A stretch of 64,000 nucleotides of DNA, from positions 186,001-250,000 of the forward strand of contig JALFJX010000009.1 of NCBI GenBank assembly GCA_022775905.1, read 5' to 3'. The notes beneath the pieces were generated by a model that saw nothing but the letters and a program-made list of their open reading frames with translations, was not told where the DNA came from and searched no databases. Numbering within the stretch: position 1 is the first letter of the stretch; each line of letters begins with the position of its first letter. The stretch comes from Methanobrevibacter sp. Its GTDB lineage: Archaea; Methanobacteriota; Methanobacteria; Methanobacteriales; Methanobacteriaceae. Below are positions 27,705 through 35,317 of the stretch, in pieces. A program made the position numbers and the translations under genes.

Positions 27705-27738
27705 AAAATAAAAAAAAGAAAAGAGAATAAAATTCTCT
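27705..27738 (-). terminator. Terminator of ftr on the minus strand
   Basis: On the minus strand, AGAGAAT TTT ATTCTCT forms a perfect 7-bp stem overlapping the ftr stop and is followed by TTTTCTTTTTTTTATTTT. It is a strong hairpin plus T-tract signal facing the convergent potassium-channel gene. Confidence 0.72.
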
Positions 27739-28627
27739 AGAATAATTCTTGTAAGTTCATGATGTAAGCACCTAATTTACCGTCGAAGTTACCTGCACTA
27801 ATTTCAAGTACACCATCAACTGCACAAGCTGCTTCAATACCAGCTTTCATAGCTGCTTTAACGGATTCTTCGTCTACACCATCAATAACAATTTCAAATA
27901 CACCATCAGCATCGTCTCTGATATCAGAGTCTACTTCACCTTTTAAGGTTACACACATTTTTTCGTTGGTTGATGCGTTTAAGAATTTTGCGTATTTGTT
28001 GGATCCTACTTTAGAACCAGATGCAACCATACCACCAGGGAATGGAGTAATTACACCTTCAACTTTGGAAATAGCTGCAACAGCTGCTTGTGCTGCTTCT
28101 ACACCAGTCATTTGGTCTTTTGCTAAAATGAAGAAGTTTCCTCCAGCTACACCATCTTTGTAACCGAATTCAGATTCTACTAAGAAATCACCAGACATAA
28201 TTGGGATAGAGTGGATTTTTCTTCCATCAATGTCACATTCTTTTTCAAATCCGTCACCGAAGAATTTTAATTTGTTACCGGTTTTTAAGGTATCTTCAGA
28301 TTCAAGGTAGTTGAATGCTGCTGCAGTAGGAGCAGTTAAAATACACATTCCGATTCTTTCCATTAATTCATGATCGAGTGCTTTTTTACCACCTTGACAG
28401 ATCATGATGACATAACCTGGTCTTCCATCAGGAGTGTTTTCTGCTGGTACAAAGCAATCAATACCTGCTTCTGCAGGACATCCAATAACAGAAGTTCCGT
28501 AACCGGTTGCTTCAGTTGCTGCGATTTTTGCTAATTCTTCAGTTGCTGCAGTAACTAAAATTCTAGTTACTTTGATTCCGAAACCTTCTGCGTAAGTATC
28601 TTTAATTTCTACACCATTAATTTCCAT
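27737..28627 (-). CDS. ftr: Formylmethanofuran:tetrahydromethanopterin formyltransferase
   Basis: A 296-residue Ftr, the second step of CO2 reduction to methane, moving the formyl group from formylmethanofuran to H4MPT. Recognisable stretches are [60 protein letters not shown] and [12 protein letters not shown]. The acidic surface expected for this enzyme family is present. I use ATG 28627, because GGTGAAATC lies directly upstream; a longer frame from 28651 would start before the ribosome site. It stands alone with its own terminator. Codon choice looks like that of a highly expressed gene. Confidence 0.96.
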   Translation of the reverse strand: MEINGVEIKDTYAEGFGIKVTRILVTAATEELAKIAATEATGYGTSVIGCPAEAGIDCFVPAENTPDGRPGYVIMICQGGKKALDHELMERIGMCILTAPTAAAFNYLESEDTLKTGNKLKFFGDGFEKECDIDGRKIHSIPIMSGDFLVESEFGYKDGVAGGNFFILAKDQMTGVEAAQAAVAAISKVEGVITPFPGGMVASGSKVGSNKYAKFLNASTNEKMCVTLKGEVDSDIRDDADGVFEIVIDGVDEESVKAAMKAGIEAACAVDGVLEISAGNFDGKLGAYIMNLQELF

Positions 28628-28710
28628 GATTTCACCAAAATTAATATACAAAAAATAAATTTTTTGCTATAATAAAAATTATGTGTATAAATTAAAATAA
28701 AGTTTTCTAT

Positions 28711-29772
28711 TTAATTATCAATTTCATTTTCAATTGCTTCGGCCAATTCATCTTCTGATGATACAATTGAACTTCTATCCAAAATAGAAGAACCATAATG
28801 AGGTAAAATAACCATTCCAAGAATAGTTGCCATCCAGAATGAAATTAACCTTTCAATTACAGTTGCCGCTGCACTGACTGAAGCAGAAATTCCAGCAACA
28901 GAATAGAATACAACCATAATTCCATCAACAGCACCAAGACCACCCGGAAGAAGAGGTACCATACCAACCAATGAAGCTATGATAAATACTTCACCAATAA
29001 TTATTGGACTTACTGTTGCTCCAAAAGCCAAAAATACAATGTAAACCCTTAAGATTTCAAAAATCCAAATAACAAATGATAATGGCAATGCATAATATGT
29101 GACTTTTTTACTTGAAATTACAACTTTCATAGTATTCTGGAAGTCTAAAATAACAGCATGGATTTTATTTTCCAATTCTTCAGAATTTTTCTTATAGAAT
29201 CTTCTGACTAGTTTGATTATCCAACCATCAACACGTTTTCCGAATTTAGGATTTATAGACATGTAAATAATCATTGCCAAAAGAGCAACAATAGCAATTA
29301 CTGCTAAAATCATTACAATAAGCAGCCACAAATCAAAACTAAAATAAAAAGTCATACCAATAATTGTTATAACAGCCAATACAACAAAAGGAAAAGTATC
29401 TAGTGCTCTATCAGCAACAACAGTAGCGAAAGTTTCCTGCATAGGATAATTATCTTCTTTAGCTAAAATGTATGCTCTTACAGGTTCTCCCCCACCACGT
29501 CCTGATGGAGTTATGTTATTGACTGCAAGACCAACCAGAATCATCGGGAATAATTTTTTAAAACTAGTATCGATATCTGCCAAATTATTGAGTATTTGCC
29601 AACGTAATGTATATAACCCATAAGTGAATACCTGAACTGCGATAGCTAACGCTATCAATTCCAATTTAGCAACCGCCAATGCGACAATGACATCATCTAT
29701 CCCAACTAACCATAACATTATGGCTAATATAAAGACACTTATTCCAAGGAAAAATACTGATTTTTTATTCAT
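28711..29772 (-). CDS. Flippase-like/lysylphosphatidylglycerol synthase TM-domain (UPF0104) protein
   Basis: A 353-residue integral membrane protein with about 8 helices. The signature VGLAVNNITPSGRGGGEPVR with AYILAKE and the later VGMVPLLPGGLGAVDGIMV region is typical of the UPF0104/LPG_synthase_TM group. Members include MprF-type flippases and proteins beside glycosyltransferases. The lipid or substrate is unknown here. No ribosome site precedes the ATG; a TATA-like TTTATAAGT about 30 bp upstream suggests a leaderless mRNA. It is divergent from trkH. Confidence 0.85.
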   Translation of the reverse strand: MNKKSVFFLGISVFILAIMLWLVGIDDVIVALAVAKLELIALAIAVQVFTYGLYTLRWQILNNLADIDTSFKKLFPMILVGLAVNNITPSGRGGGEPVRAYILAKEDNYPMQETFATVVADRALDTFPFVVLAVITIIGMTFYFSFDLWLLIVMILAVIAIVALLAMIIYMSINPKFGKRVDGWIIKLVRRFYKKNSEELENKIHAVILDFQNTMKVVISSKKVTYYALPLSFVIWIFEILRVYIVFLAFGATVSPIIIGEVFIIASLVGMVPLLPGGLGAVDGIMVVFYSVAGISASVSAAATVIERLISFWMATILGMVILPHYGSSILDRSSIVSSEDELAEAIENEIDN

Positions 29773-29840
29773 AATTACTATTAAATTATATTTTCAATAC
29801 TTATAAATTTATATAGAAATTTATTCAAAATAATACATTA

Positions 29841-31274
29841 ATGAGATATATAACAAAAACCGACTTATGCATTGTTGGAGTGAATTCAGGATATTTATTA
29901 ATGGGAATTGGAGTAATGTGCTTGATTCCATTACTGTTCGACATAATATATTTTGAATTTGATGTAATCAGTTTTGTGGTTCCTGCAGCAATATCAATAG
30001 GTCTTGGACTCTTTTTAATGAAATATCTCGAAAAATATTATGTTAAAAATGTACGACTTAAACATGGTATGATCATTTCTGCATTTGGATGGGTATGGGC
30101 AGCAATAATTGGAGGACTTGTTTTTGCACTTGCAACCAATATACCACTAATCGATGCAATCTTTGAAAGCATGTCTGCTCTTACAGGTACTGGATTAACC
30201 CTGTTCAACGATTTGGAAATATTGCCCCACAGCATACTATTCTTTAGAGCTTTTGAACAATGGATTGGAGGTTTAGGAGTTGTAGTTATGATAATTACTA
30301 TTTTATCAAAACCAGGAACTGCAACATCCACATTATACCATTCAGAAGCACGTGAAGAACGTTTAAGACCAAGTATTAAAGCTACACTTGAAAAGACAAT
30401 AAAGATATACATAATATATACTGCCGCAGGAATAATACTGTATGCATTGGCAGGAATGCCATTTTTCGATTCTCTCTGTAACACATTCTGTATAATCTCA
30501 ACAGGCGGTATGAACGTCAAAAATGCAAATATGGGGTATTACCACAGCGATTTAATTTATTTCATAACAATTGTGCTAATGATACTTGGCGCAACAAGCT
30601 TCTTGGTCCATTATAGAGTTATAAAAACAAAAGGAAAATCTTTGTTTGAAGATTTACAGTTTAAAGTGATTATCTGTGTGATTGCATTTGTAACATTAAT
30701 GCTTTATTATGTGTCCAATATTGTTCCAATGGACTTATTGTTTACAGTTGTATCTGCAATTACAACAACAGGAGCAAACGTAGTACCTAATTTAACTATG
30801 GCCGGTTGGCCATCATTTGTAATAATATGTTTAATCTGTTTAATGTTATCTGGAGGTTCTAACGGATCAACAGTAGGTGCAATCAAACTTATTAGATTGA
30901 TTACTTTTTTCAAAGGAATATACAAGCATATCCGTGAAATCCTATCTCCAAGTGGTAGAGTCGTTCCAATAAAATTACAAGGAAAACCAATACCCGATAA
31001 CGCAGTAGCACAATCAGGAAACTACATAACATTATATTTAATGTTCATAATGTTTACTTGGGCATTATACTGCCTATTTGGGTATGATCCATTCGACAGT
31101 TTATTTGCAGTAATATCAATTCAAGGTAACAACGGTTTAGACCTTGGAATAGTTACTTCCCAAATACATCCCGTCTTAAAAATTGTAAGCATGCTCAACA
31201 TGTGGGTTGGAAGATTGGAAATTTATCCTGTTTTAATCACAATAAGAACAGCATTTGAAATTTTTAAAAGATAA
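29841..31274 (+). CDS. trkH: TrkH-family potassium uptake channel subunit
   Basis: A 477-residue TrkH/KtrB-type protein with four repeated M1-P-M2 units. Filter-like sequences are visible: SALTGTGLTLFND, CIISTGGMNVKNA, SAITTTGANVVPN and ISIQGNNGLDLG, each with the conserved glycine of the K+ filter. ASFLVHYRVIKTKG and SGGSNGSTVGAIKLIR are family hallmarks (the intramembrane loop of the third repeat). It partners the RCK protein TrkA encoded 55 bp downstream. There is no ribosome site; TATA at about 29809-29817 is 25-30 bp before the ATG. Confidence 0.93.
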   Translation: MRYITKTDLCIVGVNSGYLLMGIGVMCLIPLLFDIIYFEFDVISFVVPAAISIGLGLFLMKYLEKYYVKNVRLKHGMIISAFGWVWAAIIGGLVFALATNIPLIDAIFESMSALTGTGLTLFNDLEILPHSILFFRAFEQWIGGLGVVVMIITILSKPGTATSTLYHSEAREERLRPSIKATLEKTIKIYIIYTAAGIILYALAGMPFFDSLCNTFCIISTGGMNVKNANMGYYHSDLIYFITIVLMILGATSFLVHYRVIKTKGKSLFEDLQFKVIICVIAFVTLMLYYVSNIVPMDLLFTVVSAITTTGANVVPNLTMAGWPSFVIICLICLMLSGGSNGSTVGAIKLIRLITFFKGIYKHIREILSPSGRVVPIKLQGKPIPDNAVAQSGNYITLYLMFIMFTWALYCLFGYDPFDSLFAVISIQGNNGLDLGIVTSQIHPVLKIVSMLNMWVGRLEIYPVLITIRTAFEIFKR

Positions 31275-31328
31275 GATTTATAATCTTTAAAAATAAATAT
31301 TGATAATTATTCATGTTGAGGTGATTAA

Positions 31329-31988
31329 ATGGATTATGTAGTAATTATGGGCGGAGGTCGTGTAGGACTTGCTCTAGCACATTTATTAATTGATGAAGGA
31401 TATGACATAACACTGATTGAAAGCGACCCAAAGCTTTGTGCTGAAGTTGCTTCAGAACTTGATGCATTGGTTATTTGTGGAAACGGAACAAACTCAAAAA
31501 TACTTGAAGAAGTAAACATTGACGATGCCAATTACTTTATTGCAACAACCGGAAACGATGAAGCAAACTTGCTTTCATGTATTCTCGTTAGAAAATACCA
31601 CGTTGAACACGTTATTGCTCGTGTAAGCAACCCAGATCACGAAGAAGCATTCAAAGAAGTTGGAATTGAACAGGTAATCAGTCCTGAAAGAGCAGCCGCA
31701 TCATACTTACAGAAAGTCGTTACAAGACCAAATACTGCAGAATTAATGACCATCGGAAAAGGAGACGGTGAAATCTTGGATATGACAATAACAAATGATA
31801 AAATTGTCGGCAAAAAATACAAAGACATTTCCCCTTCAAAAGATTTCATCATCATAGCTACTTATCAAAACGGAAAATTAATAATTCCACAACCAGATAA
31901 TACAATTAGCCGTGGTGAAAAAGTATCTGTTCTTGTACAAAGAGGAAAATTCAAAAAAGTAGCTAAAAAATTAGGAAAAGACTCATAA
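31329..31988 (+). CDS. trkA: TrkA, cytoplasmic regulatory RCK subunit
   Basis: A 219-residue RCK protein that gates TrkH. The Rossmann motif VVIMGGGRVGLALAHLLIDE opens the TrkA-N domain, with the adenine-ribose acidic residue in ITLIESDPKLC, and the TrkA-C domain follows from about residue 140 (ILDMTITNDKIVGKKYKDIS). NAD(H) or ATP/ADP binding controls the channel. GAGGTGATTAA precedes the ATG. Its last 6 bases overlap the convergent MBL-fold gene. Confidence 0.93.
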   Translation: MDYVVIMGGGRVGLALAHLLIDEGYDITLIESDPKLCAEVASELDALVICGNGTNSKILEEVNIDDANYFIATTGNDEANLLSCILVRKYHVEHVIARVSNPDHEEAFKEVGIEQVISPERAAASYLQKVVTRPNTAELMTIGKGDGEILDMTITNDKIVGKKYKDISPSKDFIIIATYQNGKLIIPQPDNTISRGEKVSVLVQRGKFKKVAKKLGKDS

Positions 31989-32588
31989 ATATGAGTAAGA
32001 CAATTTAATATGTTCTTTTCCATTATCCTCAACAATAGGACCATGTCCTGAGAAAATTCTTTTGACATCTAATGTCATTAGTTTTTCAACACTATTTTTC
32101 ATATCTTCATAACTTCCACCAATATCCATTCTACCGACACCACCACCAGCAAAAATAGTATCTCCACAAATTAATGTTTCACCATCCCAAAGAGAAATTC
32201 CACCACTAGTGTGTCCTGGAGTATGAATCACTTCAAAATCAGCAATTTTATCCCCTTCTTCGAGTTCAATATCCACACTAGAATTATCTTCATTATTAAA
32301 AGCAGACATGGAAGTTCCTAAAGTATCTTTATTTTTAATTGAAACTGCATCCAATTTATGAACAGCAATTTTAGCATTTGGGAAAAAATGATTTCCACCA
32401 ATATGATCAAAATGACAATGAGTATTGACAACTAATTCAATATCATCCGGTTCAACACCATTTTCACGTAATTTAGAAAATAAATAATCCTTATTTCCAC
32501 CAGCACCAGTATCAACTAAAATATTATTGTCAATTAAATAACAATTTGAATCGTAATTATATCCTATAATAAAAACAACATTTGACAT
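31983..32588 (-). CDS. MBL-fold metallohydrolase (glyoxalase II-like)
   Basis: A 201-residue metallo-beta-lactamase-fold enzyme. The metal motif is VVNTHCHFDHIGGNHFFPNA (HxHxDH), with further ligands His in VIHTPGHTSGGISLW, Asp in LICGDTIFAGG, and a final His in IFSGHGPIV. The layout fits small glyoxalase II-like hydrolases or persulfide dioxygenase relatives. The substrate is unknown. No ribosome site is seen before the ATG. It is followed by the intron-containing tRNA-Trp on the same strand upstream. Confidence 0.87.
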   Translation of the reverse strand: MSNVVFIIGYNYDSNCYLIDNNILVDTGAGGNKDYLFSKLRENGVEPDDIELVVNTHCHFDHIGGNHFFPNAKIAVHKLDAVSIKNKDTLGTSMSAFNNEDNSSVDIELEEGDKIADFEVIHTPGHTSGGISLWDGETLICGDTIFAGGGVGRMDIGGSYEDMKNSVEKLMTLDVKRIFSGHGPIVEDNGKEHIKLSYSYL

Positions 32589-32647
32589 AAAAAATAATAT
32601 TTAAACAGTAGTAATTAAAATTTTTGAAAAATAGATTTGTATAAAAA

Positions 32648-32794
32648 TGGGGTCACAGGGATTTGAACCCCGATCCTGGGATTTCTCTTGCCTCAGTACT
32701 CCAATTGTTCATCACAACAGGTACTGTTCAGTTACGCGTATTTTCTTCAAAGACAACTGGAGTCCCAGATGATGCCAGGTTACACCATAACCCC
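32648..32794 (-). tRNA. tRNA-Trp (CCA) with a 74-nt intron containing a C/D-box guide
   Basis: Minus-strand exons form a complete cloverleaf: acceptor GGGGUUA/UGACCCC, discriminator A73, anticodon stem UGGGA/UCCCA, loop CUCCAGA, anticodon CCA at 32760-32758. The intron (32756-32683) sits after position 37, the usual archaeal site. Inside it, a perfect C-type box GUGAUGA (32715-32709) and box D CUGA (32696-32693) flank a guide. The guide pairs with CUCCAGUUG of the unspliced anticodon loop, and the fifth base before box D pairs with C34. A second box D-like CUGA (32731-32728) and a weak box C (32751-32744) form the other half. CCA is not encoded. Confidence 0.92.
32683..32756 (-). ncRNA. C/D-box guide RNA embedded in the tRNA-Trp intron
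   Basis: By the box D plus five rule, this intron guides 2'-O-methylation of C34 of its own pre-tRNA, as established for the tRNA-Trp intron of haloarchaea and other euryarchaea. The guide between boxes C' and D (32697-32708) gives nine pairs with one G-U. The upstream D' guide (reading AAAUACGCGUAA) does not match the U39 region, which is the classical second target. Confidence 0.75.
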
Positions 32795-32849
32795 ACACAT
32801 AACATACAACAATAATAGATTTATTTTAATAATATATAAAGATTACCAT

Positions 32850-33260
32850 TTATTCAAATTTCATTTGCCTATCGATACCGGCTATTTCATCAATCTCAAA
32901 ACCTTTTTCGAGCGCATAATCCTTTTCAACACGATAATTGCCTTTTTTAGTACGAGGAGTATTTTCAGGTTCTAAGAAAAGCCATTTAGTGTATTTAAAA
33001 CGAACCCCAATATATGGTTTAGCACCAAATATTTCTGAAAATTCACATAATTCATCAATTTGAACTGAATCAATGTATATTTTATCTTTTGTAGTTGTTT
33101 TAACCTCAATAGCCAAATATATTTTACCATTTCCAGCAACAACATCAGGTAATGATTTTTTAGTAGCACCCCCAGATGCAGGAGCTCTCATAGCTGCAAA
33201 ACCTCTTTCCCAAAGTTTATGTACCAACTCTCTTTCTTCAGTAGATCCTTTCTTAGCCAT
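32850..33260 (-). CDS. hjc: Archaeal Holliday junction resolvase Hjc
   Basis: A 136-residue resolvase that cuts four-way DNA junctions. The catalytic PD-(D/E)XK set is visible: Glu near the N-terminus (KKGSTEERELVHKLWERGFA), SLPDVVAGN (Asp) and YLAIEVKTTTKDKIYI (E-x-K). The conserved MRAPASGGATKKSLPD loop is characteristic of Hjc. I choose ATG 33260 (reading AKKGSTEER) rather than the ATG three codons upstream, because family members begin there. It lies between tRNA-Trp and tRNA-Glu, all on the minus strand. Confidence 0.92.
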   Translation of the reverse strand: MAKKGSTEERELVHKLWERGFAAMRAPASGGATKKSLPDVVAGNGKIYLAIEVKTTTKDKIYIDSVQIDELCEFSEIFGAKPYIGVRFKYTKWLFLEPENTPRTKKGNYRVEKDYALEKGFEIDEIAGIDRQMKFE

Positions 33261-33319
33261 AATATACACAACAATTACAAAAAATTTAGTTATAATGATA
33301 TTTTATCCAGACAACTATA

Positions 33320-33346
33320 TAAAAAAAATGCGAGAGCATTTGAAAA
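33320..33346 (-). terminator. Hairpin plus T-tract downstream of tRNA-Glu
   Basis: On the minus strand, AAATGC TCTC GCATTT is a perfect 6-bp stem-loop followed by a run of Ts and TATATAG. It lies about 35 bases after the 3' end of the first tRNA-Glu and before hjc, so it may end tRNA transcription. Confidence 0.6.
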
Positions 33347-33352
33347 GTAATA
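33333..33352. repeat. Copy 2 of a 20-bp dispersed repeat
   Basis: AGAGCATTTGAAAAGTAATA is identical to 19473-19492. Both copies lie directly downstream of minus-strand genes, and the next bases (ATTAAAT) are also similar. Here the repeat overlaps one arm of the hairpin terminator. Confidence 0.5.
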
Positions 33353-33377
33353 ATTAAATCAAAAAAATATTTTATAA

Positions 33378-33452
33378 TGCTCCGGCCGGGATTCGAACCC
33401 GAGTCTTCGGCTCGAAAGGCCGAAATGATTGGCCGGACTACACCACCGGAGC
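33378..33452 (-). tRNA. tRNA-Glu (TTC), copy 1
   Basis: A complete cloverleaf: acceptor GCUCCGG/CCGGAGC with A73, anticodon stem UCGGC/GCCGA, loop CUUUCGA giving anticodon UUC, and T-loop UUCGAAU. It is identical in sequence to the copy at 33751-33825. CCA is not encoded. Confidence 0.95.
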
Positions 33453-33503
33453 AAATACATATGACATGCTAAACGCACCACTAATTAAAAATAGATTTAT
33501 AAA

Positions 33504-33579
33504 TGGGGCCGGAGCCGAGATTCGAACCCGAGTCCCGGGATCCACAGTCCCGGAGGATGACCACCTACCCTACCCCGGC
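33504..33579 (-). tRNA. tRNA-His (GTG), with apparent encoded CCA and no encoded G-1
   Basis: Acceptor GCCGGGG/CUCCGGC, anticodon stem CGGGA/UCCCG, loop CUGUGGA (anticodon GUG), and T-loop UUCGAAU. Position 73 is C, as expected for His, and is followed by CCA in the DNA. The base before G1 is T rather than G, so the identity element G-1 seems not to be encoded. Confidence 0.93.
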
Positions 33580-33610
33580 AAATGAAATAACTATTAAAAA
33601 ATTGTAAGAA

Positions 33611-33693
33611 TGCGGGAGCAGGGATTCGAACCCTGGAAGACCTGCATCAACAGGTCCTAAGCCTGTCCCCTTTGGCCTCTCGGGCACCCCCGC
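33611..33693 (-). tRNA. tRNA-Leu (TAG)
   Basis: Acceptor GCGGGGG/CUCCCGC with A73, anticodon stem ACAGG/CCUGU, loop CUUAGGA giving anticodon UAG. A long class II variable arm (UUGAUGCAGGUC region) is present, as required for Leu. CCA is not encoded. Confidence 0.94.
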
Positions 33694-33747
33694 TTATGAA
33701 AAAACTAAGGATACATAGAAACCATAAAAATCTTAACAAGTTTTTAA

Positions 33748-33825
<78 letters not shown>

Positions 33826-33851
33826 ATATGAATTAACTGTTTTAGTCAACA

Positions 33852-33925
33852 TGGGCCCAATGGGGTTCGAACCCATGGCCTTCCGGTTATGAGCCGGACG
33901 CTCTACCTGGCTAAGCTATGGGCCC
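33852..33925 (-). tRNA. tRNA with CAT anticodon (elongator Met or Ile2)
   Basis: Acceptor GGGCCCA/UGGGCCC with A73, anticodon stem CCGG/CCGG with loop CUCAUAA. The acceptor does not look like the archaeal initiator. The GGGCCC acceptor resembles archaeal tRNA-Ile2, whose C34 is modified to agmatidine so that it reads AUA, but elongator Met cannot be excluded by eye. Confidence 0.85.
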
Positions 33926-33930
33926 AAAAG

Positions 33931-34003
<73 letters not shown>

Positions 34004-34160
34004 ATATGACACCCATCTCACTTAACCAAATAAACCCATGTTTAAAAATCAAAAGACTTTAAACAGTAATTAATAGTTTGTAGTATTCAGTATATAAACC
34101 TTTTGGTTTATGCACCCTCAAACTAATAAAATCAGTTCTATTAATTAAATTAAACTTAAT

Positions 34161-34171
34161 AGTATATAAAC
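34161..34171 (+). promoter_or_regulatory. TATA box 25-30 bp before the radical SAM gene
   Basis: AGTATATAAAC ends about 21 bp before ATG 34193, and there is no ribosome site, so the transcript is probably leaderless. A second AGTATATAAAC occurs at about 34089-34099. Confidence 0.5.
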
Positions 34172-34192
34172 TTTAAGATTATATATAAATAC

Positions 34193-35173
34193 ATGGATTC
34201 TAACATTTTCGATTTAATAAAAAAAGCTAATGAAATTACATTAAACAAACATGGATATTTAATTACATTAGAAAGAGCAGTATTCTTATCCTGGTGGTGC
34301 GATAAAGGAGATTGTGCATTTTGCTACATGTCCACACAAAAAGATAAAATTAAAGATCCTACAAAAGCCAGAAGAAACATCAGCAACATCTATGCAGAAG
34401 CAGAGATGTGCAAACGTCTTGACTGGAATATCGAATTCTTATCCGGAGGATATGAATCATTCACAACACAAGAAATCAAACAGATAGCAACAACCATTAA
34501 AGACATCACGGGAGATGGAGTTTGGTTAAATACTGGAATAACTGATGAATTAGAAGAATATGGCTCTGAAATAAAAGGAATCACTGGTGCTGTTGAAGTA
34601 GCAAATCCAAAAATCCATGAAAATGTTTGTCCTTCAAAAAAATTAGATGATATAAGTAATATGTTAGATGTCGCAAATGATTTAGGATTCAAAAAAGCAA
34701 TCACAATCATTTTAGGACTTGGTGAAACACTATCTGATGTGGACTACATAATCGATTACATTAGAGATCATAAAATTGATAGAGTAATTTTTTATTCATT
34801 GAATCCTCACAAGGAAACAATTTATGCCAATTCTTCACAACCAGCTTCACTTTATTACGCCCAAGTAGTAGCCCAAGTTAGATTAGCATTCCCAAACATT
34901 GAAATTATCTGCGGAACTTGGATAGACAATCTTGCAAACATAGGAATCTTGATTTTAAGTGGAGCAAATGGAATTACAAAATTCCCATTATTCAAAATGT
35001 TTGGAACAAAATACGGAAAAAGAGTTGAAGAAGAAGTTAAATGGGCCGGTAGACAACTAAAAGGAACATTTACTGACAAGACCAAATTAGGTCCTGAAAA
35101 AAGTGAAGTTTCACCGGAATTAGATAAATTTATTAAAAGATACATAAAAGAATCCCTTAAAAATAAATATTAA
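34193..35173 (+). CDS. Radical SAM protein, biotin synthase/HmdB-like
   Basis: A 326-residue radical SAM enzyme. The cluster motif is unusual: WWCDKGDCAFCYMSTQ gives CX4CX2C instead of the common CX3CX2C, followed by the FLSGGYESF glycine-rich SAM motif. KKAITIILGLGETLSDVDYI is the later SAM-binding stretch. Overall layout and the C-terminal GTWIDNLANIGILILSGANG are similar to BioB/HydE/HmdB-type enzymes. The reaction is unknown. It has no obvious operon partner, and gatB follows after 140 bp. Confidence 0.8.
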   Translation: MDSNIFDLIKKANEITLNKHGYLITLERAVFLSWWCDKGDCAFCYMSTQKDKIKDPTKARRNISNIYAEAEMCKRLDWNIEFLSGGYESFTTQEIKQIATTIKDITGDGVWLNTGITDELEEYGSEIKGITGAVEVANPKIHENVCPSKKLDDISNMLDVANDLGFKKAITIILGLGETLSDVDYIIDYIRDHKIDRVIFYSLNPHKETIYANSSQPASLYYAQVVAQVRLAFPNIEIICGTWIDNLANIGILILSGANGITKFPLFKMFGTKYGKRVEEEVKWAGRQLKGTFTDKTKLGPEKSEVSPELDKFIKRYIKESLKNKY

Positions 35174-35317
35174 TACATCAAACACCACACCACCAACACC
35201 ATCATGTAAAATAATTCATATATTGAATTAAATAAAATAAACTCTATTTTTAATAACCTTTATAAATCTAATGTACTAAATATAATTATAATATAAATTA
35301 TTAGTGGAGGAATTATT

